Positions 12,945 through 24,801 of a stretch of DNA of 64,000 nt are shown piece after piece. The stretch is from Triticum aestivum (taxonomy: Eukaryota > Streptophyta > Magnoliopsida > Poales > Poaceae): contig NC_057800.1 in NCBI RefSeq assembly GCF_018294505.1, positions 173,676,396 to 173,740,395 of the forward strand. Direction: 5' to 3'. A program made the position numbers and the translations under genes. Every line of letters starts with the position of its first letter. Within the stretch, counting starts at the first letter, position 1. The notes under the pieces were generated by a model. That model was given only the letters and a program-made list of their open reading frames with translations. It made no database searches and was not told the DNA's origin.

Positions 12945-13854
12945 TGTTGGTGTACTAGAGTAGGGGTACCCTAGTATCCCGAACTTGTGCACGGGCAGTC
13001 GCAGCATCCCGCGGCAAGGCTTGCCGGGTGACCGCCAAGGTCCTCCGTGGTTCCTTTGGAGCCACTCAAGGACAAAGTATCCAAGCCAAGGAGACAAGAC
13101 CCCGGCAAGAGGAGCTTGCCGGGAAGGCCAACCAAGGCATCTCAAGGAACTTGCCGCGACGCGCCACGCGTCCCGGCAAGGCCCGGTGAGCGATAAGTTC
13201 CCGGACGCGACAAGACAACGACTGCGGCAAGGCGCTTGCCGCGGCAAGCCACCACTCTGTGCCCGCGCTCCAGCACATCCACCAACGTGTCGCTCTGGGG
13301 CCCTTCTAGGCGTACGTGGCGGGAGGCTGTGCAGCCAGCGGTGCACAGTGGCAAGCGGCACTGACAAGATTGCCATCGTGGCGAGCGGTGGCGTCCCTGA
13401 CGGTCCCTTTTGCACTATTTAGGCGACGCAGACGGGCATTTAATGCCCTTGTCCCCTGCCGTCAGGGTTAGGTATGATACACTGTAGCAGGTAGCTGTAC
13501 CAACCGCAACACCTTTCCATTTTTACCCTTGTCTACGTTGCCACCTGTAGGTGACCCCTTGAGCATATAAAAGGAGGCCCATGCGCAACATGGAGAGGGA
13601 GGGAGAGAGAGAGAACACTCACGCTCGGTCTCGTTAGCTGCTGGGGTGTACTGTAGCACTCCGCGTTCCCGAGCAAGAACTCAATACAAACCACAAAGTA
13701 GGAGTAGGGTTTTACGCATCCGTGCGGCCCGAACCTGAGTAAACTGCTCGTGTGCTTCGCCTCGATCCGCTCTTCGTGCGACCCTCGCCCCCGCCAAACC
13801 AAAAGGGACTCGGTCCGCCGGTCCCATAGGTGCTCGTGGATTAGCCCCTCGACA
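12945..13854 (+). repeat. 5' LTR of the Tat element
   Basis: Begins TGTTGGTGTACTAG and ends CCTCGACA. TATAAAA at 13566-13572 is the likely promoter. U3 is packed with CTTGCCG and CGGCAAG words in both orientations (about 13012-13250), able to form short hairpins. Confidence 0.9.
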
Positions 13855-13858
13855 TCTT

Positions 13859-13877
13859 TGGCGCGCCAGGTAGGGGC
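13859..13877 (+). promoter_or_regulatory. Primer-binding site of the Tat element
   Basis: TGGCGCGCCAGGTAGGGGC lies four bases after the LTR end, the normal position for tRNA-primed minus-strand synthesis. The tRNA species was not determined. Confidence 0.75.
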
Positions 13878-13939
13878 TCGAGGTTGTGTGAACCAGATCC
13901 GGCGTTCACACGAGCTAGATCTTCATCATCTTCATCGAC

Positions 13940-16799
13940 ATGCCGCCGAAGAAGAAGGCTTCGGATGCGGCTGCTCCGTCCGCGCCGAACCCACCACCGC
14001 CGGAGCAAACGGCTGATGGGGCAGACGCCGGCGGAAGAACGGGCGTCGACGAGAGAGCTCACGGTGCTGCCAGGTCCAAGGACAAGGCTGCGCTGCCCAT
14101 CGGCGGCGTAGCCGGCTCCCACAACGACCGGGCGCACTCCAAGACCTCGGCGTCCGTACATGCACCGCGCCCATCTCAGGAGGCGCGGGGCCGGCAGCGT
14201 CATGATACTCACGGTACCATTGCGTTTGCTGGACCAAGATCGAGCTGGTGGATCTCGGAGTGCTCAAGACCAGCATGCACGCCAACATGCTGGCACGAGC
14301 GAGGCACGGTCGCCTGGACGGGATACTGCTCCTTCTAACATAGTTAGAAGTCCGAGCATATCCCACTCCTCGCACCGTTCGCCACCGCCACCCGCCACTA
14401 CAGCAGAAGCTTTGGCGCGAGCTCAACTGCTCCTGGACTACCCTCCAACGGCAGACAAGATCGACGACTGGAGGGCCACCATTCAGAGTCTCATCGGCTT
14501 CGCCAACGGCGACACTCAACGGCAGCCGAGCATGTCGCAGCCGTGGCAAGTCAGCCAGGTACGAGCCGGTGGCGACAAGACCAGTGGGGGTGCAACCACT
14601 GTGCACTCTCCGCCTCGAAGGCCAAGATCGCCGACTCACCGGATCCACCTCGACAGCGACTCCACCGCGTCATCAGATCCACGAGCTCGTCGCGATCAGC
14701 GCCAAGTTCTTCACGAACGACAGCAAGAAGACGCTCGTACTCGCATCGAGCGCCAAAGAGAAGCGCGACGTCAATCGGACCAGCGCGCTGGGCCCTCTGT
14801 CGACATGCATGCGCCAGGGGAACCAGGCGACTTGCCGTACGCGGTAGGTTGCCCTACGTTTACTCGTGAGCTGCGGCAAGTCCAGTGGCCCAGCACGAAG
14901 AATTTCAAGCCAGACGTACCAGAGAAGTACGACTGCAAGTCGCATCCATCGGAGTTCCTCAGCATCTACACCATCGCGGTGCAGGCTGCCGGGGGGCGGG
15001 ACGACAAGATCCTTGCCAACTACTTCCCACTAGTGCTCAAGCCTAACGTCAGGTCCTGGCTCATGCACTTGCCGGACAACTCCATATCCTCCTAGGCAGA
15101 CCTATGCCATCAGTTTGTCGGCGCCTTTACAGGCGGCCACAAACCTCAAGGCCAAGAAAGTGACCTTCATCTGGTCGCCCAGAAGGAAGGAGAGCCCCTG
15201 CGCAAGTACATTCAGAGATTCAGCCATGTACAGCACAACATCCCAGATGTCCACCCTGCCGCGGTCATCAGCGCGTTCTATCAGAACGTGCATAACAGCA
15301 GGATGCGGGAGGAGATGGCGATGTGCAAGATCAGAGACGTCGGTGAGCTGTATGCCCTGGCCGACAAGTGTGCACGTGCTGAGGAAGGGAGGAAACTCCC
15401 TGGAGAGAATACAGGAGCAGGAGGATCTGACAGCGAGGATGCTGCCCTGGCAAGGAAAAACCGGCGGCGGAACAACAGGAAGAAGAAAGGCAAAGATGTG
15501 CTAGTCATTGAGCAGTCCGGCAACGAAGGTGGCGCCAAGAAAGCCAAAGCTGGTAGCTCCGGCAAGGAGATTGCCGCATGCACCAACTGCCAGACTGTGG
15601 CGGTCGCCGACAAGCAGGACGGCACCGACAAGCAGTACTGCAAGATCCACCGCACCAAGGGCCATGACCTCCAGAGCTGCAAGAAGGTCGAGCAGCTTGT
15701 CCAGCAGCAAAAAGCTGAATACGAGCAACGCGACAAGGAGTGGGCCCAAGGAGGTGCTGGAGAATCCAGCAAGAAGCGCGCCGGCCGGGGAGGACGCCGC
15801 GGCAAGACCAAGCAGCGGCAAGGAGACAGACCTCCCCACGGCCGCGACAAGGATGAAGATGACGACGACGACGACGAAGACATGGATGGTGTCGAGACCA
15901 GTGAGCAGGACTTCCAGAAAGCCACAGAGGTCTTGTGCATTGACGGCGGTGCTTCTCTGCATACTTCGCACCGCCAACTCAAGCAGTGGGTGTGGGAAGT
16001 CAATGCGGCAGAACCACCTGTCGAGTCACGCAAGCTTCTGAAATGGTCCAGCACGCCTATCATCTTTGATATTGAGGACCACCCTGATCGCACAACTGCA
16101 ATCGGGTGCTTGCCGATGTTGGTTTCACCAACTATCCGCAACCTCAAGGTCACTAAAATGCTAGTTGACGACGGGGCCGACTTGAACCTGATCTCCTCCG
16201 CTGCACTCCAGAAACTCCAGATCCCTGACAGCGAGCTTGAAGAGACCGACACATTCCAAGGAATCAACCCGGGAAGGAGCAAGCCGAAGGGGAAGGTCAC
16301 GTTGCAAGTAACATTTGGCAACGAGGTGAACTTCAGGACTGAGAGGGTCACTTTTGACGTTGCCGATTTTCCATTGCCTTACAATGGGATACTCGGCCGT
16401 CCAGCACTCGCCAAGTTCATGGCAGCCTCTCACTATGCATACAACATGCTGAAGATGCCAGGCCCGATAAGCGTCATCTCTGTCCCTGGCGACAAGAAGG
16501 ATGCTCTTATCTGCGCCGACAAGATCTACCGGGAAGCAGCAGCCGCAACAGATCGCAAGTCACCTGCCGTTGAAGCTCCCGGGGGGAAGAAGAAGACAAA
16601 GTCCGGCAAGAGTTCTGATGCCCACTCCGGCAAGCGCACCTCTACGGAGTGCTGCGCTGCCGTCGAGGATGCACCATCGAGCTCCACCAGTAGGTATAAG
16701 AAGACAATGGTAGCTCCGCCAGAGACCAAGAAGGTGTCCGCCAAGGAGGACGGCACTGGTGGTACCTTCACCATCAGTGCCACTCTCGACCCTAAATAG
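13940..16799 (+). pseudogene. gag-pro: Broken gag and aspartic protease region of the Tat element
   Basis: The start at 13940 (MPPKKKASDA) is followed by a frameshift into the 14160-16799 frame. That frame holds a retrotransposon gag core (about 14870-15350, with WLMHLPDN), a basic Lys/Arg-rich tail near 15450 and an acidic run near 15855. The protease follows, with the catalytic-type triplet DDG in MLVDDGADLN (near 16165) and the flap/ILGRP block near 16390. The product would form the particle shell and cleave the polyprotein. In-frame TAGs stand at 15093 (a Trp position) and 16797. No complete protein can be made from this copy. Confidence 0.85.
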
Positions 16800-19182
16800 G
16801 AAAGCGCGCTCATTGCTTTCCTGCGGGCGAACGTCGACGTGTTTGCGTGGCAACCGTCTGACATCCCCGGTGTACCCAGGAAAGTAATTGAGCACCATCT
16901 TGCCGTTTGTCCTCATGCGCGGCCCGTCAAGCAGAAGGTCAGGAAGCAAGCAGTGGAGCACCAAGAATTCATCGCAGAGGAGATCAAGAAGTTGGAAGTA
17001 GCAGGCCTTGTCAGAGGAGTGCTCCATCCTACGTGGTTGGCCAATCCTGTAGTCGTGCGCAAGGCGAACGGGAAATGGAGACTTTGTATCGACTTTACAG
17101 ATGTTAACAAAGCTTGTCCAAGACCCATTTCCTTTGCCGCGCATTGACCAGATTGTTGACTCCACGGCCGGATGTGACTTGCTTTCATTTCTTGACGCAT
17201 ATTCAGGATACCATCAGATCTTCATGGCAGAAGAGGATGAGGAGAAGACCGCATTCATCACTCCATGTGGCACGTACTGTTTCATACGGATGCCTTTCGG
17301 TTTAAAAAATGCTGGTTCAACATTTGCAAGGGTAGTCCATGTCGCTCTTGAGCCACAAATACACAGAAATCTGGAAGCCTACATGGATGACATAGTGGTC
17401 AAGAGCAAGGACAAGGCAACTCTGATTCAAGATTTAGACGAGACCTTTGCAAATCTGCGCAAGATCAGCCTCAAGCTCAACCCTGAGAAGTGTGTGTTTG
17501 GAGTCCGCTCCAGCAAGCTTCTCGGGTTCTTCGTGTCTCAGCGGGGAATCGAAGCCAATCCCGACAAGATCAAGGCCATTGAGCAGATTGAAGCACCAAA
17601 GCGTGTCAAGGATGTACAAAGACTTGCCGGTTGCGTGGCTGCTCTCAGCAGGTTTATCTCTAGGTCTGCTGAGCGCGCCCTGCCGTTTTTCAAAATATTG
17701 AAAAAGGCAGGTCCAATGAAATGGACTCCGGAAGCGGAGGCTGCGCTGCAAAACTTGAAGAGATATCTGTCCTCCACTCCAACACTTGTCGCACCTAAGC
17801 CACAAGAGAAGTTGCTGCTGTATATAGCGGCAACCAATCAAGTGGTTAGTGCTGCGTTAGGAGCAGAGAGGGAGGCAGATGGCGAGCCAGCAACCACGGC
17901 AGGCGCATCCAGCGACAAGCAGGGGGCTTCCCCGACAAGCTCTGGTCCCGACAAGGGTGGATCTGCGCAGACGCGCGTGGAGATACAGAAGAAAATGGTA
18001 CAGCGCCCAGTTTACTTTGTCAGTTCCCTTCTGCAGGGGGCTAGGTCAAGGTACTCTGGCGTCCAGAAATTGCTTTTCGGCCTTCTCATGGCCTCGAGAA
18101 AGCTGCGCCATTACTTCCAAGCACATGAGATCATAGTTGTCACTCGTTTTCCGCTGAAGAGGATACTACAGAATCCAGAAGCGACAGGCAGGATTGTTGA
18201 GTGGGCACTGGAACTGTCAAGCTTTGGCCTCAAGTTTGAGAGTACTTCAACTATCCAAAGCAGAGCATTGGCAGAATTCATAGCAGAATGGACGCCAACA
18301 CCAGATGAAGAAATTCCAGAAACGAGCATCCCCGTCGAGGAAGCAAGCAAAGAGTGGCTGATGTACTTTGATGGTGCCTTTTCGCTGCAAGGCGCCGGCG
18401 CTGGCGTGCTGCTTGTCGCACCCACCGGAGAGCACCTCAAGTACGTAGTCCAGATGCACTTTCCCAAGGAGCAAGCAACAAACAATACTGCAGGGTATGA
18501 AGGCTTGCTTGCCGGTCTCAGGATCGCGGCAGACCTTGGGATCAAGAAGCTCATTGTCAGGGGTGACTCGTAGCTTGTCGTCCACCAAGTGAACAAGAGC
18601 TATTAGAGTCCGTTGATGGAAGCCTACGTCGATGAAGTGAGAAAGCTAGAAGAGCACTTTGACGGCCTACAGATGGAGCATGTTCCAAGAGCTCAGAACG
18701 CCATTGCCGATGGCCTATCAAAGTGCGCCACACTTAAGTTACCTGTGGAACCAGGGATCTTTGTGCTCAAGCTGACTCAACCGTCTGTAACGCCATCAAC
18801 TGGACAGAGCAAGAAGAGGAAGTTGATTTCTGGTGACTATTTTCCGGCAGAGCTTCCCGAAGCGGACGCCAAGAAGGTCCCCAAGATCAACGCCAAGAGT
18901 GTTGAGGAGCAGTCTGCTCCGGCAAGCCCTAGGGTTTGTTCCATTGAAGCAGAAGCTCTCGACAAGTTTTGCTCCGGCAAGCTTGCCGGGGAACGTCAAG
19001 CTCCGGCAGAGCCGCAGGTTCTCGCCGTAGAAGCGGATGTTCCCGCAGCAGCAGATTTGCCTTTAGTCCTTGTTGTCGAGCCACAAGCTCCAGCATGGAC
19101 ACAACAGATTGTCCGTTTCCTTCAGACAGGAGAACTTCCCAAAGAGCAAGAAGAAGCGGAAAGAGTAGCCCGGTAGTCAAGT
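16800..19182 (+). pseudogene. pol: Broken reverse transcriptase and RNase H region of the Tat element
   Basis: The same frame as gag-pro continues through HHLAVCPHARPVKQK and the RT block GKWRLCIDF, then loses frame near 17120. The frame from 17101 contains LDAYSGYHQI, MPFGLKNAGS and the catalytic YMDD at 17380-17391, then an RT-connected RNase H and a second RNase H-like segment (MYFDGAF near 18361, ending in RGDS). TAGs at 18571, 18604 and 19174 interrupt an otherwise continuous frame to the integrase, and at least two look like CAG to TAG changes. RT residues are intact apart from these breaks. Confidence 0.88.
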
Positions 19183-20331
19183 ATGTACCAGTTTGTTGAC
19201 AACACACTGTACAGAAGAAGACTCAACGGTGTGAAATTGAAGTCTATTCACCAGGAAGACGGACAAAAGCTGTTGGCAGAGATACATGGAGGCATATGTG
19301 GTCACCACATTGGCGCAAGAGCACTTGCCGGCAAAGCATTCCGGCAAGGTTTCTTTTGGCCGACAGCCCTCCAAGATGCAACTGCACAAGTAACCAAGTG
19401 TGAAGCGTGCCAGTTCCATTCCAAGCAGATACACCAACCAGCTCAAGCTCTCCAGACGATCCCTTTATCTTGGCCATTTTTGGTCTGGGGGCTCAACATC
19501 CTCGGCCCCTTTCCCCGAGCAGTCAGGGGCTTTGAGTACTTGTACGTTGCAATCGACAAGTTCACAAAGTGGCCGGAAGTGCAAGCAATGAGGAAGGTGA
19601 CAGCACAGTCAGCAGTCAAGTTCTTCAGGTCGATTGTTTGCCGCTTCGGGATCCCTAACAGGATAATCACCGACAACGGTACGCAATTCACGAGCCGCAC
19701 CTTCATGCAGTACGTCCAAGATCTTGGCGCCAAGGTCTGCTTCATTTCTGTTGCTCACCCGAGAAGCAACGGTCAGGCGGAGAGGGCAAATGCTGAAGTG
19801 CTGCGTGGGCTCAAGACCAGGACTTTCGACAGGCTGCACAAGTGCGGAAGAAACTGGATCGAGGAGCTGCCGGTGGTTCTTTGGTCGATCAGGACGACGC
19901 CAAATCGAGCCACTGGCCAGACACCTTTCACTCTAGTCTATGGAGCAGAGGCAGTTCTCCTCACGGAACTCGTATACGGGTCACCTCGAGTGCTCGCTTA
20001 TGATGAGCTTGAGCAAGAGCAGCTGCGACAAGATGACGCGCTACTCCTTGAGGAAGACCGTCTTCAGGCTGTTGTACGAGCTGCTCGCTACCAGCAAGCT
20101 TTGCGCCGCTACCATAGCCGCAAAGTTAACGCCAGAAGTCTCGAGGAAGGCGACCTTGTTCTTCGGCGTGTTCAGTCCGCCAAGAATTCCAACAAGTTGA
20201 CGCCAAAGTGGGAAGGCCCTTACCGGGTGAAACGAGTCACTAGGCCTGGCGCTGTCCGCCTTGAGACCAATGATAGCATTCCGGTGAGCAATTCCTGGAA
20301 CATTGAGCATCTTCGTAAGTTTTACCCGTAA
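19183..20331 (+). pseudogene. int: Integrase of the Tat element with first catalytic Asp changed to Asn
   Basis: The 382-codon open frame continues the RT frame. It carries an HHCC zinc-binding region (HGGICGHH, then CEACQFH), a DDE core and a C-terminal DNA-binding part ending in LRKFYP. The second catalytic Asp (ITDNGTQF) and the Glu (GQAERANAE) are present. The first core position reads WGLNILGPF; AAC at 19495-19497 replaces the usual Asp codon, a single G to A change. The enzyme would therefore be inactive even if translated. The stop at 20331 lies 400 bp before the antisense gene end. Confidence 0.9.
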
Positions 20332-20732
20332 GGCGTGGTTGCCGGAACCTGTTCCGGCAACCACCTTTTGTACAAGTCTTGCCGCTGTTGCATGTAATCC
20401 TTTGTACAAAGCCGGGCGCAGACCCCGTGCATAAGTAAAGCACATATGCTCCACACATCTTGTCAATTTCATGCTTTCTATTTTTTGCATATGTGATCTG
20501 ACACTTTGTGCAGCACCTACTCCCCGGTAAGCAATAACGAGCCGTAAGGCTCCATATCTTTATTTTCTCCTCTTTCTTTTTTCTCAAGGAAAGGAAGGTT
20601 CCCTCGCCCACAAGTTTGCCGGGGGGGAAAGGAGAAGATAATGGTATGGACCAGGCGTCGTTCAAGAAAGTTTCGCCTTACCGGGAAGCAAACAACAGAA
20701 AACAGCGACAAGAAAAGAAGAAAACGGGCGGC
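20332..20732. other. Spacer between convergent integrase and antisense gene
   Basis: About 400 bp with no frame. It lies between the stop of the sense integrase and the stop of the minus-strand gene, so it may contain both transcript ends. No clear terminator signal was seen. Confidence 0.5.
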
Positions 20733-22225
20733 CTAGTCTACGCGATCGCCCTCAATCCTCTTGATCCCGCTCACCTTGTCCACAATGGGTGCGACAAGGG
20801 TCTTGAGCGCCTCCAGATCAGCATCCGGCGGCTGGGTCTTGAGGACGTTGGTGAGGTTGAGGCCCGGGTTGCGGAAGGCCACCTTCACCAACACCTTTTG
20901 AAGAGCTCCCGCGCAGATCTTGCGGGACTCGTCGGCCAGCTGCTTTGGGATCTTCTCCCGGAGCCGCTGGAGGGCCGTCGCCACGCCTTTCAAGGACAAG
21001 GTGAGCTTGGCGCTGGGTTGGAGGCTCTCATCAGAGGGATACCCGAGATCCTCCACCCCCAGCTGCGCCAGCTCCCTGTCGATATCTGCGGCAGCATTCA
21101 CGAGACCCTCCATCCAGTGCTCCACATTCTCCCTAAAAGCATTCTGGGCGACGGCAGCACTCGCCAGCAACGCCTTGTCGGCCTTGATCTCCTCCTTCAA
21201 GGCCACCTCCTGCTCCCTGGCGCCGTCTAGCATCTTGGTCAAAGTGGTCAGCTTCAACTCAAGATCTGCATTGGAGTCCTTGGCGGCGCTAAGCTCTTTG
21301 CCCTTCTCGGTGAGACGAACCTGCAGCTCTGAGTTGATGTGGGCGTCCTTCTCCCGCTCACGCTTGAGCGCGGCAAGCTCTTCACCACTCGCCTTGAGAT
21401 CGGCCTCCAGCTGCGCCACCTTCGTCTCCAGCTCCTTCTTGGCGGCCTCGGCAACTGCAGCAGCATCCTCTGCTTGCTTAAGGGCTCCGCCAAATTTTTG
21501 CTCACGCGCGGCAAGCTCCTCCTCGTGGCTATCGAGGTTAACTTTCCGCTGCACCAGCTCACCCTCCTGCGCAGACAGCTTCTCAGCGGCAAGCCGCTGT
21601 TGCTCTTCAACTTCGGCCTTCTCAAGGAAGAAGGCCTTCTGCTCTTCGGCAAGTTGCTCCCGCTCCTCTGCCAGGGACCGGAGAGCTTTCTGGTTGAGAC
21701 CCCGAAGCTCCTCCGGGCACTTCTCGATGTCCGCTCCCGCCTTCGCGACAAGCGCCTCGCGGGATTCCAGCTTGGCTTGCCACGCGCGGTAGAGCGACAA
21801 CAGCTTCCACAGCAGCCGCTCCTCCTCAGGCTCGCCGCTGCTGCTGCTCGGCGCATCAACTAGCGTCAGCCCAGCGGAGGCGAGCACCTCTCCATCAAAG
21901 CTCTCTCCCTCGACCGGCGCCCTGGAGCTTGACGCCCAGGGGAGGTTGATGAAGACGCCATCGCCGGCCTTCAAGTAGACGCCTGGCTGGGGCTCTTCAG
22001 AGCCTGGCGCTGCGGCAGCGGCGGACGGGTCGGCGGTCGACGTAGCACCTGGCGCTCCTGCGGCCTCAGGGCCGTCAGTGCGATCGCCAGACCCCTCGCC
22101 AGCTGCTGCGGCGGCAGCTTTGGCGGCCTCGTCGCCGGCGGGATCATCATCGCCGGCTGCTTCTTCAGTGGCAGCGGCATCGTCGGCAGCAGCCTCGGTC
22201 TCCATCGGCTCCGCAGCAGATGGGT

Positions 22226-22307
22226 CTGATGGCCGGAAAAGTGAGAAAAGTCAAGCAAATACCCAAAAAGAAGAAGAACCCAAGGGAAGGTTTGAAGAGA
22301 AGATTAC
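22226..22307 (-). other. Intron 3 of the antisense gene
   Basis: Donor CAG/GTAATCTT and acceptor CGGCCATCAG, 82 bp and T-rich. Splicing leads in frame into the long coiled-coil exon. Confidence 0.8.
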
Positions 22308-22451
22308 CTGTACTGGGTTCGGAAGTCGTAGTCTCCGCCGCCGGGGGGACGCTGGCGCTGTCCCTTGCCGGAGAACTCTCCCTTGCCGGAGGACTCTCCC
22401 TTGGCATTTCGGGGGCGGCCTCCGGGCGCTCCTGGTGGGGCTGCTCTGCTC

Positions 22452-22532
22452 CTACACAAACCAACAGTCAGATGTCAGCAAAGAAAGAGTATCCATGCGC
22501 GCCTAACAGCGGAAAGCGAACCATATACTTAC
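22452..22532 (-). other. Intron 2 of the antisense gene
   Basis: Donor GTAAGTATA (close to the plant consensus) and acceptor GGTTTGTGTAG, 81 bp. Splicing joins exon 2 (one base + 45 codons + one base) to exon 3 in frame. Confidence 0.8.
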
Positions 22533-22669
22533 GCTGGGGGCTGCTCTGGAGAACAGTTGCCGGGTCCGGCAAGGTTGTCTCGGACGCACCCCCTACTGTC
22601 GCGGTGGGTTCGTCCTCGATGACAATCACCGGGACCTTGGCTCTCTTTGCTGCTCTCTGGGCCAGAGTC

Positions 22670-22760
22670 CTAGAAAGGAATAAGTTCAGAGTAAAGCAAA
22701 AGAGATACAAGACAAAACAACAAGAATTGAAGAACTACAAGTACAACAAGAGAATCTTAC
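22670..22760 (-). other. Intron 1 of the antisense gene
   Basis: Donor GTAAGATT and acceptor TTCCTTTCTAG on the minus strand, 91 bp, T-rich. It separates the acidic end of exon 1 from a short basic segment (AQRAAKRAK). Confidence 0.75.
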
Positions 22761-24600
22761 TCTTCTTCTTCCTCGTCGGAGCTGAACGCGGAGAAGTCGA
22801 AGTCCGGCTCACGTCCGGCGCGAGGAGGCGAAGGAGTAGTTTCCCGTGGCCGCTTGGCGGGAACAGTGGCGGTGGTCTGAGACGACCTCGCTCCGGTTGC
22901 CGCCGCGGCGTGAGAAGCGGCAGGAGCAGAAGCGTGCTCCGGGTGGACCCCGCTCCAATTGCCGCAGCAGCGTGAGGTGCTCCCGCGGCAACAGTGCTTG
23001 CCGCGGTGGAGCGTGTCGCGCGGCGCGGCGACTGTTGACTCGCCCGCCGCCCCGCTACGTCCCCGGCCTTGCGGAGACACCTTCTTGGTGGGGATGGAGG
23101 CTCTGCTTGCGGCGAGCTGCCTGAAGATGAGGAGGAAGAGGAGTTGATCTCCAGCGAGCCGCTCGTATCCTTGGCGGGCTCTCTCGACTCAACATTATGC
23201 CCGGCAAGCTCTTTCTCGCCGACGAGCTCCTCTCGCTCGGCACGGCTTGCCACCTCTGCTGCCTCTGCCTCCTCCACGGTGAATCCAAATTCGCCCGCGG
23301 CTGCGGCTGCCGCCGCCTCTTCCAGCCTAGTGGCGATGCGTGTCATCTCCGCATCGGTGGTGTCGCGGGTGAGGCTATTCTTTTCGTCGGAGCAGACCGG
23401 CACTTCTACCAAGCCATCAAAGAACTCCTGCACGACATCGTCTGCAGGCTCTTGCCAAGTTGGGACAATTCCATGCGAATCGCACAGCGGCATCATTGCA
23501 CGGATGCGGTCGAGCGCGGAGTTGTTGCACAGCGGAACGACACCCTTCGGCAACCTGAACACTTCGGGATGTTGAGGGTCGTACTTGAACAGCTCCTGGA
23601 GCATCGCGTTAAGCTCCAGAACAGTGAAGTTGAAGTTGAGGCCCGGGCGCAGCCTCATGATATCCGCCGCATTCTTGAATTCCTAGGCGGGTCTCCTCCG
23701 TTCCTGCAGGGGGGCGATGCGGCGGCGAAGAAAATCTGCGCCAACAGCGCCTACAGTGAGCCCAGCAAACCTGAGGCGTTGGATCCGGGTGATGGCAATC
23801 TTCAGCCTATTGTCTTCCAGGGCCACGTCACTCCAATCGCTGCCGCGTGCTACTGGGGCTTGGCGCCGGGCGGTAAACGGCTGCGAGTTCTCCTCGACAA
23901 TCCAGCACCAGTCTGCTCTCCATTCCTCCCACTTGCCGCGGAACTCTCCCTCCAGATAAGTGTCCTTCTTGCCAGCCCTCGAGATCCAGGTGATTCCGCC
24001 GGATAAAGTCTCTCCTCTCTCTACTCAGGGCATAAAGAAGTGGCGAAAAAGGGCTACATTGGGATAGACTCCGACAAAGTTTTCGCAGAGATGTGCGAAA
24101 ACTGCCATGGTCAGAACAGCATTGGGGGTGAAGTCAAGGAGGCGGAACCCGTAGGTGTTCATAATATCGCAGAAAAACTCAGAGAAGGGCGGGCAGAGCC
24201 CGCAGTAGAAGAACAAGGCGAAGAAAGGATATCCGTTTGGAGCCATTTTCCAAGCGGCGGCTGGAAGTACCTTCGTGTGCGGATGCGCTCGCGTCTCCGT
24301 CGACCAGAAGAGGTAGTAATTCTCCCTCAGCTCCCTCACGGCAAGCTTGGGGGGAAGATTGCCCGCTCCTTTCGCAGCGCCGCAAGCCGCTGCGCCTCGA
24401 TCGACTTCACAACCTTCCCTTTGTCGGCTCTCGGAGCCATGGCGGAAGTGGTGGAGGAGGTCGACGGCGTTGGTGGTGCTGGTGGCGATGGGGGGCGGGG
24501 CGCTGTTCTCTTTCAGCTTTGGGAAGACGAGGGAGCGGCGGAGGTTTCCGAGATTGGAGTAGCAACCGGTGAATGGGCGAACTACCCCTGTTTCCCATGC

Positions 24601-24607
24601 TTATAAA
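24601..24607 (-). promoter_or_regulatory. TATA box of the antisense gene
   Basis: CTCTTTATAAGC on the minus strand lies about 160 bases upstream of the ATG at 24440, leaving a C-rich leader of roughly 130 bases. It is separate from the LTR promoters and points to an independent transcription unit. The rest of 24441-24801 is upstream sequence with no other gene. Confidence 0.65.
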
Positions 24608-24801
24608 GAGGGAGGGGGCGGACGTTCCGCCTTTCCGAATAAAGAAGCCACCCACGATCTCTCCCACGGCGCTGCATTCAACGCGTGTCGTTCGGGGAGG
24701 GAGCGGTGGATACGGGGAGAGATGCGGCGTAGCCCAGGCCGCGCGTGCCCGTGCCTTGTTTTGGGCCTGGCCCAACAGCGCTCGGCACCGTGTATGGCTC
24801 C

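Larger units (their letters stand above)
20733..24440 (-). pseudogene. Antisense spliced gene of the Tat element (PF04195-like head, coiled-coil tail), decayed copy
   Basis: Four exons on the minus strand: 24440-22761, 22669-22533, 22451-22308 and 22225-20733. All three introns have GT..AG ends, and the reading phase carries through every junction. Exon 1 encodes a conserved-looking globular region (NYYLFWSTETRAHPH, then GYPFFALFFYCGL) that I recognise as the 'putative gypsy type transposon' family (PF04195), followed by an acidic/Ser-rich linker (DEEEE). Exon 4 is a roughly 490-codon Ala/Glu/Lys-rich segment, mostly heptad-like coiled coil (about residues 140-370 of its own frame). The start has strong context (GCCATGGC). 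Breaks: frameshift near 24365, TGA at 24025, TAG at 23683, frameshift near 22950. Function unknown. Comparable antisense accessory genes are reported for maize Grande (from memory, not checked). Confidence 0.8.

Noticed and set aside
20616..24606. Plus-strand frames of 140-290 codons opposite the antisense gene
   Set aside because: Complementary shadows of the coiled-coil and linker exons; Ser/Leu-rich as expected for the reverse of Ala/Glu codons.
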